Source: Phreatobacter cathodiphilus (lineage in GTDB: Bacteria > Pseudomonadota > Alphaproteobacteria > Rhizobiales > Phreatobacteraceae). From it: a stretch of DNA of 64,000 nucleotides. The stretch covers positions 2,658,001 to 2,722,000 of the forward strand of contig NZ_CP027668.1 of NCBI RefSeq assembly GCF_003008515.1. Reading direction: 5' to 3'. Shown piece by piece: positions 45,150-53,569 of the stretch. Position 1 is the stretch's first letter; every line of letters begins with the position of its first letter. A program made the translations under genes and the position numbers. The notes beneath the pieces were generated by a model. That model saw nothing but the letters and a program-made list of their open reading frames with translations. It ran no database searches and was not told the DNA's origin.

Positions 45150-46067
45150 ATGTTTGACCGCCGCCAGATCGTCGCCGGCCTCGCCGGCCTTCCCTTCGCC
45201 TCCGCTGCCGCTTCCGCCCAGGGCGCCTGGCAGACGCGCTTTCCCGAGCTCGTCTTCGCCGTCGTGCCGGCAGAGAACGCCTCGGGCCTCACCGAGCGCA
45301 TGGCGCCGTTCAACGCCTACCTGTCGAAGGAGCTCGGCGTGAAGGTGACGCTCCGCATCGCCAACGACTATGCCGCGGTGATCGAGGGCCAGCGTGCCGG
45401 CCAGATCCATCTCGGGTATTATGGCCCCTCCTCCTATGTGCGCGCCCACACCGTCACCAACGGCGGCGTCGAGCCCTTCGTCACGACGATCAATTCCGAC
45501 GGCTCGATCGGCTACTATTCGGTGCTCTATGTGAAGGCCAACAGCACCGCCGCCTCGATCCAGGACCTGAAGGGCAAGAATCTCTGCCTCGTCGACCCCA
45601 ACTCGACCTCGGGCAACAACGTGCCGCGCTTCGCCATGAGCCGCATGGGCATCGCCAATCCGGACCAGCATTTCGCTCGCGTCGTCTATGCGGGCAGCCA
45701 CGAGAATGCCATCACGGCGGTGGCCCAGGGCACCTGCGACGCCGCCTTCAACTGGTGGAACTCCGAGCAGGACTCGAACTTCTCGCGCATGGTCAACAAG
45801 AACATGGTGCGCAACGAGGACTTCAAGATCATCTTCAAGTCCGACCTGATCGCGGGGTCGCCCTATGCTTGGCTCACCGCGCTGCCGGCAGACGCCAAGG
45901 CCGCCATCCTGAAGGCCTTCCTCGAGGCTCCGCAGAAGGACAAGGCCGCCTTCGACCGCCTCTCCGACGGCAAGGACCGCGGCTTCCAGAAGGTCACGCA
46001 TCAGGACTACATCCCCGTCGTGGAACTTCAGAAGTTCGTCGATCAGATGCGCCGCGCCCGCTCCTGA
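45150..46067 (+). CDS. phnD: Phosphonate-binding protein PhnD, copy 1
   Basis: A 305-residue periplasmic binding protein. A Tat-like signal (FDRRQIVAGLAGLPFASAAASA) is cleaved near residue 24. The mature sequence has the PhnD hallmarks: SGLTERMAPFNAYLSKELGVKVTLRIANDYAAVIEG, YYSVLYVKANS, CLVDPNSTSGNNVPRFAM and CDAAFNWWNSEQ. It delivers 2-aminoethylphosphonate or related compounds to the PhnE permeases. It is a close paralogue of the next gene. A perfect stem-loop follows its stop. Confidence 0.94.
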   Translation: MFDRRQIVAGLAGLPFASAAASAQGAWQTRFPELVFAVVPAENASGLTERMAPFNAYLSKELGVKVTLRIANDYAAVIEGQRAGQIHLGYYGPSSYVRAHTVTNGGVEPFVTTINSDGSIGYYSVLYVKANSTAASIQDLKGKNLCLVDPNSTSGNNVPRFAMSRMGIANPDQHFARVVYAGSHENAITAVAQGTCDAAFNWWNSEQDSNFSRMVNKNMVRNEDFKIIFKSDLIAGSPYAWLTALPADAKAAILKAFLEAPQKDKAAFDRLSDGKDRGFQKVTHQDYIPVVELQKFVDQMRRARS

Positions 46068-46078
46068 CGGCATGAACC

Positions 46079-46103
46079 GGGGCTCCCGCCGCGCGGGAGC
46101 CCC
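46079..46103 (+). other. Intra-operon stem-loop between phnD copies
   Basis: A perfect 11-bp stem (46079-46089 pairing with 46093-46103, loop CGC) begins 12 bases after the first phnD stop. There is no T-tract, so it is not a usual terminator. Its position fits an RNA-stabilising hairpin that favours higher output of the upstream binding protein. Confidence 0.6.
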
Positions 46104-46137
46104 TCGTCGTTCCGAAGACACGCCCAGGACATCCGCC

Positions 46138-47052
46138 ATGCTCTCGCGCCGGCTCGCCCTGGCCCTCGCCGCCAGTCTGACCCTCGCCGCGCCGGCCCTC
46201 GGGCAGGCGGAGGACTGGCGCCGCACCCATCCCGAACTCGTCTTCTCGATCATTCCGTCCGAGAATTCCTCGGGCGTGCTCGACCGCTATTCCCCCTTCA
46301 TGGCCTACCTGTCGAAGGCCCTCGGCGTGAAGGTGACCCTCAGGGTCGCCAGCGACTATGCCGCGGTGATCGAGAGCCTGCGCGCCGGACAGGTCCACTT
46401 CGCCCATATGGGCCCGGCCGCCTATGCCCGCGCCGCCATCGTCACCCAGAACGGCGTCGAGCCGCTCGTGACCATGGCCAACTCCCAGGGCGCCATCGGC
46501 TACTATTCGGTGCTCTACGTGCGCGCCGCCGACCCGGCCCAGAGCCTTGCGGACCTCCGGGGCCGGAACCTCTGCCTCGTCGACCCCAATTCGGCCTCCG
46601 GCAACAACGTGCCGCGCTTCGCCATGAACAAGCTCGGCATCGACCCCGAGGCCCATTTCGGCAAGATCGTCTATTCCGGGAGCCACGAGAACGCGGTGAT
46701 CGGCCTCGGCCAGGGCACCTGCGACGCCGCCTTCAACTGGTGGAACACCGAGCGCGAGTCGAACCTTCTGCGCATGGTCGCCAAGTCCATGGCCCGTGCC
46801 GAGGACTACCGCATCATCTTCCGTTCCGACCTCATTCCCGGCTCGCCCATCACCATGATGCGCTCGGCGCCGGAAGCCCTCCGTGAGGCGGTGCGCCGCG
46901 CCTTCGTCGAGGCCGCCGCTACCGACCGCGAGGCCTTCCTGCGCATCAGCGACGGCACCGCCACCAGCTACGTTCCCGTCAGGACCGAGGACTATCAGGT
47001 GATGATCGATCTCTCGCGCTTCATCGACCAGATGCGCCGGCGGCGGAGCTGA
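46138..47052 (+). CDS. phnD2: Phosphonate-binding protein PhnD, copy 2
   Basis: A 304-residue paralogue of the preceding gene, by eye about 60 percent identical across the mature protein, including SGVLDRYSPFMAYLSKALGVK, GYYSVLYVRAA, CLVDPNSASGNNVPRFAMNK and CDAAFNWWNTERES. The signal peptide is different and of the ordinary Sec type (MLSRRLALALAASLTLAAPALG). The start at 46138 is chosen because it begins the signal. Two binding proteins could widen the ligand range of one permease set; their separate ligands are unknown. Confidence 0.93.
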   Translation: MLSRRLALALAASLTLAAPALGQAEDWRRTHPELVFSIIPSENSSGVLDRYSPFMAYLSKALGVKVTLRVASDYAAVIESLRAGQVHFAHMGPAAYARAAIVTQNGVEPLVTMANSQGAIGYYSVLYVRAADPAQSLADLRGRNLCLVDPNSASGNNVPRFAMNKLGIDPEAHFGKIVYSGSHENAVIGLGQGTCDAAFNWWNTERESNLLRMVAKSMARAEDYRIIFRSDLIPGSPITMMRSAPEALREAVRRAFVEAAATDREAFLRISDGTATSYVPVRTEDYQVMIDLSRFIDQMRRRRS

Positions 47053-47061
47053 TCCCTCACC

Positions 47062-47958
47062 ATGTCCAGCGCCGTTCCCCGCCTGCCCGACCACCAGCTC
47101 GCCGCCCTCGGCAGCGCCTATGCCGAGGCGGTCTCCGCCAAGCGTCGCCAGCTCGTCCTCGGCCTCGCGCTCTTCGCGCTCGCCTATGTCGTGGCCGGGA
47201 TCGTGGCCGAGGTGCGCCCGACGACCTTCTTCACCAATCTCTGGCGCTTCACCGACTATCTCGGCCGCATCTTCACCCTCGAGCAGGGCGCCGCCGCCGG
47301 CCGCTTCGTCCTGTTCGACCCCGTCGAATGGATGTGGGGCTTCGACAAGTGGATGAAGCTCCTCTGGGAGACGCTGCTGATCGCCTATGTCGGCACGCTC
47401 ACCGGCGCCATCGGCGGCTTACTTTTCGCCTTCCTTTCCGCCCGCAACCTCACGCCCAATTCCACCATCGGCTTCCTGGCGAAGCGTTGGCTGGAATTCT
47501 GCCGCACGGTGCCCGAAATCGTCTTCGCCCTCATCTTCGTGGTCGCCTTCGGCCTCGGCCCGGTGCCGGGGGTGCTGGCGATTGCCATCCACACCTTCGG
47601 TGCGCTCGGCAAGCAGTTCGCCGAGGTGGCCGAGAACATCGACATGAAGCCGGTGGACGGGCTGACCGCCACCGGCGCCACCTGGGCGGAGTGCATGCGC
47701 TTCGCCGTGGTGCCGCAGGTGCTCTCCAACTTCGCCAGCTACGCCCTGCTGCGCTTCGAGGTGAACGTGCGCGGCGCCGCCGTCATGGGCTTCGTCGGCG
47801 CCGGCGGCATCGGCCAGGACCTCGTCGAGGCCATCCGCAAGTTCTACTATTCCGACGTCTCCGCCATCCTGGTGCTGATCATCGCCACGGTCATGGTCAT
47901 CGACCTCGCCACAGAGCGGCTGCGCCATCACCTCATCGGCATGGACAACCGCTCATGA
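47062..47958 (+). CDS. phnE1: Phosphonate ABC transporter permease PhnE, first
   Basis: A 298-residue inner-membrane permease. It has about six helices and the permease EAA-type loop near 205-225 (VDGLTATGATWAECMRFAVVPQVLSNF). The conserved MGFVGAGGIGQDLVEAI segment follows. It forms the channel with the second PhnE, encoded in overlap downstream (ATGA at 47955-47958). The N-terminal region (VRPTTFFTNLWRFTDYLGRIF) is typical of the PhnE family. Confidence 0.94.
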   Translation: MSSAVPRLPDHQLAALGSAYAEAVSAKRRQLVLGLALFALAYVVAGIVAEVRPTTFFTNLWRFTDYLGRIFTLEQGAAAGRFVLFDPVEWMWGFDKWMKLLWETLLIAYVGTLTGAIGGLLFAFLSARNLTPNSTIGFLAKRWLEFCRTVPEIVFALIFVVAFGLGPVPGVLAIAIHTFGALGKQFAEVAENIDMKPVDGLTATGATWAECMRFAVVPQVLSNFASYALLRFEVNVRGAAVMGFVGAGGIGQDLVEAIRKFYYSDVSAILVLIIATVMVIDLATERLRHHLIGMDNRS

Positions 47959-48836
47959 CCATGCCGACGACCGACCATCCGCTGCGCCTCGCAGCCCGTG
48001 CCGACCGCGACGGGCTCATCCAGCGCCACCCCGAGATTTTCCGCCCCTCACCCGCCCGAAGGATCCGCACCGGCCTGATCCTCGCCCTCCTCGCCGGCCT
48101 CTTCGCCTACGGGCTCGTCGTGCTCGATTTCGATGCGGCGAAGCTCGTCACCGGCGTCGGCAAGCTCGGCCAGTTCCTCTGGTTCATGCTGCCGCCCTCC
48201 ACCGGCACCTGGGCGAAGTTCTTCGTCTATCTCCACGCCCTTGCCGAGACGGTCGCCATCGCCTTCCTCGGCACCTTCACAGCGGCGATGCTCGCCCTGC
48301 CGGTCGGTTTCCTCGCCGCGAAGAACGTCGTGCCCAACGTCGTCGTGCATTTCCTCTCGCGCCGCATCGTCGACACCATCCGCGGCGTCGACGAGCTGAT
48401 CTGGGCGCTGATCTGGGTGAGCGTGGTCGGCCTCGGCCCCTTCGCCGGCGTGCTCGCCCTGCTCTGCGCCAATGTCGGCCTGTTCTCGAAGCTCTTCTCC
48501 GAAGCGATCGAGGCCGCCGACCGCAAGGCCTCCGAGGGCATCTCCTCCACCGGCGGCGGAAAGCTGCACGGCATCCGCTTCGCCATCCTGCCCCAGGTGT
48601 TGCCGATCTTCGGCAGCCAGGTGCTCTATTTCTTCGAGAGCAACACGCGCTCGGCGACCATCATCGGCATCGTCGGCGCCGGCGGCATCGGCCTGCATCT
48701 GGCCGAGCAGATCCGCGTGCTGGAATATCAGCACGTCTCGGCGCTGATCCTGATGATCCTCGTCACCGTCGCGATCATCGACCAGGTCTCGACGCGGCTG
48801 CGCTTCGCCCTCATCGGAGAGCGCGGGGCGCCCTGA
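47955..48836 (+). CDS. phnE2: Phosphonate ABC transporter permease PhnE, second
   Basis: A 293-residue permease partner of the preceding protein, start overlapping its stop. It has about six helices, with the TRSATIIGIVGAGGIGLHLAEQIRV segment and the coupling loop ASEGISSTGGGKLHGIRFAILPQVLP that contacts PhnC. A longer hydrophilic N-terminus of about 38 residues precedes the first helix. Two separate permease genes per transporter are common in alphaproteobacterial phn loci. The gene converges on phnF, eight bases between stops. Confidence 0.94.
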   Translation: MTMPTTDHPLRLAARADRDGLIQRHPEIFRPSPARRIRTGLILALLAGLFAYGLVVLDFDAAKLVTGVGKLGQFLWFMLPPSTGTWAKFFVYLHALAETVAIAFLGTFTAAMLALPVGFLAAKNVVPNVVVHFLSRRIVDTIRGVDELIWALIWVSVVGLGPFAGVLALLCANVGLFSKLFSEAIEAADRKASEGISSTGGGKLHGIRFAILPQVLPIFGSQVLYFFESNTRSATIIGIVGAGGIGLHLAEQIRVLEYQHVSALILMILVTVAIIDQVSTRLRFALIGERGAP

Positions 48837-48843
48837 GCCGGCC

Positions 48844-49563
48844 CTAGCCGCCCACCGTCAGGCGGACGCGGTCGGCGCAGAAATGCGAGCGCGCCCACTG
48901 GATCGGCACGCCGTCGGGGTCGACGTTGATGCTGTCGATGACGAGGACGGGCCGGCCTTCCGCGATCTCCAGCCGGGCCGAATCCGTGGCGTCGGCCACG
49001 GCCGCACCGATGCGGGTCGAGGCGCGGCGATAGTCCGGCACGCCGCAGGCCGAGAGCGCCGCCGTGATCGACCCTGTCGCCCCATAGACCTCCGGCACCT
49101 CGGCGAAGCGCGGGAGGGGGAAGGCGGCGAGAGCCCAGGAGATCGGCACCCCGTCGGCGAAATGCGCGCTCTCGATGAGCATCACCGGATCCTCGGGCGA
49201 CAGGTCCAGCGCCTCGGCGATCTCGAGGCTGGCGCCGGCTTGCCTGTGCCCCAGGAGACGACCGGCGGGATCACGCGCCTGCCCGACGACGATCTCGGAG
49301 AAGCGCGTGCGGGTGCTGATCGGGTAGGAGAGGGGTTTCGCCTCCACATAGGTGCCCGAGCCCTGGGTGACCCGGACGAGCCCCTTGTCGACCAGCGACT
49401 TCACCGCCTGGCGCACCGTGTGGCGGTTGACGCCGAAGCGTTCGGTCAGCGCCGCCTCGGTCGGCAGGCGCGTGCCCGGAACCAGGCCGCCGCCGGCGAT
49501 CTCGGCCTCGATCGCCTCGGCGATCTGCCGCCAGACCGTCACTCCCCTGCCCCGCGCCAGCAT
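48844..49563 (-). CDS. phnF: PhnF, GntR-family (HutC/UTRA) repressor of C-P lyase genes
   Basis: A 239-residue regulator divergent from phnG. The start at 49563 has a GGGAGG ribosome site; earlier in-frame starts add non-conserved residues. The winged HTH at about 10-75 includes LPTEAALTERFGVNRHTVRQAVKSLVDKGLVRVTQGSGTYV-type sequence in conserved order, and a UTRA ligand domain occupies about 90-235. In other bacteria PhnF represses phn genes until phosphonate or phosphate limitation relieves it. A 12-bp palindrome between phnF and phnG is the likely operator. Confidence 0.9.
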   Translation of the reverse strand: MLARGRGVTVWRQIAEAIEAEIAGGGLVPGTRLPTEAALTERFGVNRHTVRQAVKSLVDKGLVRVTQGSGTYVEAKPLSYPISTRTRFSEIVVGQARDPAGRLLGHRQAGASLEIAEALDLSPEDPVMLIESAHFADGVPISWALAAFPLPRFAEVPEVYGATGSITAALSACGVPDYRRASTRIGAAVADATDSARLEIAEGRPVLVIDSINVDPDGVPIQWARSHFCADRVRLTVGG

Positions 49564-49667
49564 TGCCCCTCCCGTCATTCGCCTGTCACGGCTGGCGGCC
49601 GATATGCACGCCTGTCCCATCACCCGGTCCGCCCCGGCGCCGCAAGCGGCTTGCCCCGGAACCCGAA

Positions 49668-49685
49668 CTGTCATAAAACCATAAT
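49668..49685 (+). promoter_or_regulatory. PHO box upstream of phnG
   Basis: A canonical half-site CTGTCAT (49668-49674), an AAAA spacer, then a weaker half-site CCATAAT (49679-49685), again with 11-base spacing. A TATACA -10 box (49698-49703) follows at 12 bases. Predicted PhoB activation of phnGHIJKLMN. Confidence 0.75.
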
Positions 49686-49696
49686 CGTCTAGACGA
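49685..49696. promoter_or_regulatory. Putative PhnF operator
   Basis: A perfect 12-bp palindrome, TCGTCTAGACGA, lies exactly between the PHO box and the -10 box of phnG. Its TCTAGA core resembles operator cores of HutC-type GntR regulators including PhnF. Bound repressor would block RNA polymerase at the phnG promoter. Confidence 0.6.
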
Positions 49697-49707
49697 ATAT
49701 ACAAATC

Positions 49708-50169
49708 ATGACAGACCGTTCCGAACCCACCGATTCACTGCAGACGGCCCGCAAGGCTACCATGGCGACGGTCGCCCGCGCGACCGTCGGCGAACTGGCG
49801 GCGCTGGAAACCCTGGCCGGCGAGGGCGCGGAGGTCCTGCGCGCACCCGAGATCGGCCTCGTCATGGTGCGCGGACGCATCGGCGGCGACGGCGCCCCCT
49901 TCAACCTCGGCGAGGCGACGGTGACCCGCGCCGCCATCTCGCTCCCCGGGGGCGTGATCGGCTTCGGCCACGTGCTCGGCCGCGACCGGGAGAAGGCGCG
50001 GCTCGCGGCGCTGGCGGACGCCCTCTGGCAGGCGCCCGCCACCCGCGAAGCCGTCGAGACCCTGCTCGCCCCGGTCCGCGACCGCATCGCCGCTGAGGCG
50101 GTGACGAAGCGGGAGCGCGCCGCCGCCACCCGCGTCGACTTCTTCACCATGGTGCGCGGAGACAACTGA
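49708..50169 (+). CDS. phnG: C-P lyase core subunit PhnG
   Basis: A 153-residue subunit of the PhnGHIJ complex that transfers phosphonate to the ribose C1 of ATP and prepares it for C-P cleavage. It ends with the highly conserved RVDFFTMVRGDN. The start at 49708 lacks a ribosome site, and an ATG at 49762 has a better one; homology with E. coli PhnG extends upstream of 49762 (TARKATMATVARA region), so the earlier start is preferred. Its stop overlaps phnH (ATGA). Confidence 0.93.
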   Translation: MTDRSEPTDSLQTARKATMATVARATVGELAALETLAGEGAEVLRAPEIGLVMVRGRIGGDGAPFNLGEATVTRAAISLPGGVIGFGHVLGRDREKARLAALADALWQAPATREAVETLLAPVRDRIAAEAVTKRERAAATRVDFFTMVRGDN

Positions 50170-50768
50170 TGGCCCTCGCCCGCGCCTTCGCCGATCCGGT
50201 CCACGACGCCCAGAAGACCTTCCGGGCGGTGATGAACGCCATGGCCCGCCCCGGCACGCTCCAGCCTGTCGACGGCCTCGCCGGCGCCCCGACGCCGCTG
50301 TCGCCTGTCGCCGCCGCTGTCGCCGTGGCGCTCGCCGACTACGAGACGCCGCTCTGGCTCGACGGCCCGCTGGCCGCCTCGCCGGACGTCGCTGCCTGGC
50401 TCGCCTTCCACACCGGAGCGCGCATCGGCACTTCGCCCTCGCAGGCCGCCTTCGCCCTTGTCGCCGACACCGCCGCCTTGCCCGACCTTGCCGGCTTCGC
50501 CCAGGGCACGGACGTCTATCCCGACCGCTCGACGACGCTGATCGTGCAGGTGGAGGCGCTCTCCGGGGCCGCCACCCGCTTCCGTCTCGCCGGTCCCGGC
50601 ATCTCCGGCCACGCCCATCTCGCCGTCGCCGGCCTGCCCGCCGACATCGCCGACCGCCTCGCGGCCAACCATGCGCTCTTCCCGCGCGGGGTCGACCTCG
50701 TCCTCGCCGGTCCCGAGGGCGTCGCCGCCCTCCCCCGTACCACCCGCGTCACTGTCGTGGAGGCCTGA
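50169..50768 (+). CDS. phnH: C-P lyase core subunit PhnH
   Basis: A 199-residue PLP-transferase-like-fold protein without cofactor, structural part of the C-P lyase core. Family segments are FADPVHDAQKTFRAVMNAMARPG near the start, FHTGARIGTSPSQAAFALV in the middle and FPRGVDLVLAGPEGVAALPRTTRV at the end. Start overlaps the phnG stop; phnI begins three bases after its own stop. Confidence 0.94.
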   Translation: MALARAFADPVHDAQKTFRAVMNAMARPGTLQPVDGLAGAPTPLSPVAAAVAVALADYETPLWLDGPLAASPDVAAWLAFHTGARIGTSPSQAAFALVADTAALPDLAGFAQGTDVYPDRSTTLIVQVEALSGAATRFRLAGPGISGHAHLAVAGLPADIADRLAANHALFPRGVDLVLAGPEGVAALPRTTRVTVVEA

Positions 50769-50771
50769 CCC

Positions 50772-51878
50772 ATGTATGTGGCCGTCAAGGGCGGCGAGCG
50801 CGCCATCGACAACGCCCACCGCCTCCTCGCCCATGCCCGGCGCGGCGACCCGGCGGTGCCCGAGGTCGCGCCCGCCCAGATCCGCGAACAGCTCACCCTC
50901 GCGGTCGACCGGGTGATGACGGAGGGCTCGCTCTACGACCGCGACCTCGCCGCCATCGCCATCAAGCAGGCGCGCGGCGACCTCGTGGAGGCGGCCTTCC
51001 TCGTCCGCGCCTTCCGCACCACCCTGCCGCGCTTCGGCGCCAGCGAACCCGTCGACACCGGCGCCATGCAGGTGGCGCGCCGCGTCTCCGCCACCTTCAA
51101 GGACATTCCCGGCGGCCAGGTGCTGGGGCCGACCTTCGACTACACCCACCGCCTCGTCGATTTCCTGCTGGAGGCGGGCGCGGACGTCCCCGAGCCCGCC
51201 CACGCGCCGGCCGGCGAAACCGCCATGCCGCGCGTCACCGACCTCCTCGGCGCCGACGACCTCATCGAGCGCAACCCGCCGGGCGATCCGGACGCGCCGG
51301 TGCCAGACCTCACCCGCGAGCCCCTGGACCTGCCCGCCGGCCGCGACCTGCGCCTGCAGAACCTCGCCCGGGGCGATGAAGGGTTCATTCTCGCGCTCGG
51401 TTATTCCACCCAGCGCGGCTTCGGCCGTTCCCATCCCTTCGCCGGCGAGATCCGCCTCGGCGAGGTGGAGGTGGAGTTCGTCGCCGAGGATGTCGGCTTC
51501 GCCGTGCCGCTCGGCGAGATCACGGTCACCGAGTGCCAGATGGTCAACCAGTTCAAGGGCTCGGCCACCGAACCGCCGCGGTTCACCCGCGGCTACGGGC
51601 TCGCCTTCGGCCATTGCGAGCGGAAGACCATGGGCATGGCCCTGGTCGATCGAGCTCTTCGCGCAGAAGAGCTCGGCGAGGAGGTGAAGGCACCCGCCCA
51701 GGACGAGGAATTCGTGCTGATGCACTCGGACAACGTGCAGGCGACCGGCTTCGTCGAGCACCTGAAACTGCCGCACTATGTCGACTTCCAGGCCGAGCTC
51801 GGCCTCATCCGCCAGATGCGGCGGGAGATCGCCGAACGGCAGGCGGGCGGCGAGCCCCTCAAGGAGGCCGCAGAATGA
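50772..51878 (+). CDS. phnI: C-P lyase core subunit PhnI (nucleosidase)
   Basis: A 368-residue subunit. With PhnG, PhnH and PhnL it displaces adenine from ATP by phosphonate to give ribosyl phosphonate triphosphate; on its own PhnI is a purine nucleosidase. It begins MYVAVKGGERAIDNAHRLL, as in the family, and has the conserved blocks FKDIPGGQVLGPTFDYTHRL, LALGYSTQRGFGRSHPFAGE and the C-terminal DEEFVLMHSDNVQATGFVEHLKLPHYVDF. The stop overlaps the phnJ start. Confidence 0.95.
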   Translation: MYVAVKGGERAIDNAHRLLAHARRGDPAVPEVAPAQIREQLTLAVDRVMTEGSLYDRDLAAIAIKQARGDLVEAAFLVRAFRTTLPRFGASEPVDTGAMQVARRVSATFKDIPGGQVLGPTFDYTHRLVDFLLEAGADVPEPAHAPAGETAMPRVTDLLGADDLIERNPPGDPDAPVPDLTREPLDLPAGRDLRLQNLARGDEGFILALGYSTQRGFGRSHPFAGEIRLGEVEVEFVAEDVGFAVPLGEITVTECQMVNQFKGSATEPPRFTRGYGLAFGHCERKTMGMALVDRALRAEELGEEVKAPAQDEEFVLMHSDNVQATGFVEHLKLPHYVDFQAELGLIRQMRREIAERQAGGEPLKEAAE

Positions 51879-52777
51879 CCGTCCACCAGACCGCCTCCGG
51901 CTACAACTTCGCCTATCTCGACGAGCAGACGAAGCGGATGATCCGCCGCGCCATTCTCAAGGCCATCGCCATTCCCGGCTATCAGGTGCCCTTCGCTTCC
52001 CGCGAAATGCCGATGCCCTACGGCTGGGGCACCGGCGGCGTGCAGGTCACCGCCGCGATCCTCGGGGCGAGCGACCGCCTGAAGGTCATCGACCAGGGCG
52101 CCGACGACACCACCAACGCCGTCTCCATCCGCAAGTTCTTCGAGAAGACCTCGGGCGTGGAGACGACGACCCACACGGCCGAGGCCACCATCATCCAGAC
52201 CCGGCACCGCATCCCCGAGAAGACGCTGACCGCCGATCAGGTCCTGGTCTACCAGGTGCCGATCCCCGAGCCGTTGCGCTTCCTCGAGCCACGCGAGACC
52301 GAGACGCGCGTCATGCACGCCCTCGAGGATTACGGGCTCATGCATGTGAAGCTCTACGAGGACATCGCCACCCACGGCCACATCGCCACCACCTACGCCT
52401 ATCCGGTGAAGGTCGAGGACCGCTACGTGATGGACCCCTCGCCGACGCCGAAATTCGACAATCCGAAGATGAACGACTGCGCCGCCCTGCAGCTCTTCGG
52501 CGCCGGCCGCGAGAAGCGCATCTACGCCCTGCCGCCGCACACCAAGGTTGTCTCGCTCGATTTCGAGGACCATCCCTTCGAGCCGACCAAGTTCGACCAT
52601 GCCTGCGCCCTCTGCGGCGCCACGCACACCTATCTCGACGAGGTCATCACCGACGATGCGGGCGGGCGGATGTTCGTCTGCTCCGACACCGACCACTGCG
52701 AGGAGCGGCGCGCCGAGGGCCATCGCGGCGATCTTCTCGGCGAGGCTCCGGCGGCGATCGCGGGAGCTGCGGAATGA
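51875..52777 (+). CDS. phnJ: C-P lyase PhnJ (radical SAM carbon-phosphorus lyase)
   Basis: The 300-residue catalytic subunit that cleaves the C-P bond using an iron-sulfur cluster and S-adenosylmethionine. Four cysteines, C244, C247, C269 and C275, have the same spacing (3, 22 and 6) as C241, C244, C266 and C272 of E. coli PhnJ: three bind the cluster, and C272 (here C275) is the radical residue. The central YGWGTGGVQVTAAILG and PSPTPKFDNPKMN blocks are conserved. Translation is coupled to phnI and phnK by ATGA overlaps. Confidence 0.96.
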   Translation: MTVHQTASGYNFAYLDEQTKRMIRRAILKAIAIPGYQVPFASREMPMPYGWGTGGVQVTAAILGASDRLKVIDQGADDTTNAVSIRKFFEKTSGVETTTHTAEATIIQTRHRIPEKTLTADQVLVYQVPIPEPLRFLEPRETETRVMHALEDYGLMHVKLYEDIATHGHIATTYAYPVKVEDRYVMDPSPTPKFDNPKMNDCAALQLFGAGREKRIYALPPHTKVVSLDFEDHPFEPTKFDHACALCGATHTYLDEVITDDAGGRMFVCSDTDHCEERRAEGHRGDLLGEAPAAIAGAAE

Positions 52778-53562
52778 GCGACGCCATGACCGACACGCCC
52801 CTTCTCACAGCCGAGAGCCTGACGAAGTTCTACGGTGCCCGCATCGGCTGCCGCGACGTCGGCTTCGAGCTCTTCCCCGGCGAGGTCCTCGCCGTGGTGG
52901 GCGAATCCGGCTCCGGCAAGTCGACGCTCCTCAAGCTCCTCTCCGGCCAGCTCGAACCCTCCGCCGGCCGCGTGCTCTACCGCATGCGCGACGGCGTCAC
53001 CCGCGACATCCTCACCCTCTCCGAGGCCGAACGGCGCTTCCTCTTCCGCACCGACTGGGGCTTCGTCCACCAGCACGCCGAACAGGGCCTGCGCATGGGC
53101 GTCTCCGCCGGCGCCAATGTCGGCGAGCGGCTGATGGCGGTCGGCTGGCGGCACTACGGGAAGATCCGCGAGGAGGCCGAGACCTGGCTGGAGCGCGTCG
53201 AGATCGATGCGGACCGCATCGACGACCGTCCCACCGCCTATTCGGGCGGCATGCGCCAGCGCCTGCAGATCGCCCGCAACCTCGTCACGGCGCCGCGCCT
53301 CGTCTTCATGGACGAGCCGACCGGCGGGCTCGACGTCTCCGTGCAGGCGCGCCTCCTCGACCTCGTCCGCGGCCTCGTCGCCGATCTCGGCCTCGCCGCC
53401 GTGGTGGTGACCCACGACCTCGCGGTCGCCCGCCTCCTGTCCCACCGCATTCTCGTCATGAAGGACGGCCGCGCCATCGAAACCGGCCTCACCGACCAGG
53501 TGCTCGACGACCCGCGCGAGCCCTATACCCAGCTCCTCGTCTCCTCCATCCTGCAGCCGTGA
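52774..53562 (+). CDS. phnK: C-P lyase ATPase subunit PhnK
   Basis: A 262-residue ABC-type ATPase that docks on PhnJ of the core complex rather than serving transport. Walker A is GESGSGKST near 44-51, signature YSGGMRQRLQIARNL near 165 and Walker B RLVFMDEPTGGLD near 185. The long WGFVHQHAEQGLRMGVSAGANVGERLMAVGWRHYG block between Q-loop and signature is specific to PhnK. The start at 52774 overlaps phnJ; an ATG at 52786 is possible. Confidence 0.94.
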   Translation: MSDAMTDTPLLTAESLTKFYGARIGCRDVGFELFPGEVLAVVGESGSGKSTLLKLLSGQLEPSAGRVLYRMRDGVTRDILTLSEAERRFLFRTDWGFVHQHAEQGLRMGVSAGANVGERLMAVGWRHYGKIREEAETWLERVEIDADRIDDRPTAYSGGMRQRLQIARNLVTAPRLVFMDEPTGGLDVSVQARLLDLVRGLVADLGLAAVVVTHDLAVARLLSHRILVMKDGRAIETGLTDQVLDDPREPYTQLLVSSILQP

Positions 53563-53569
53563 GACGGAC

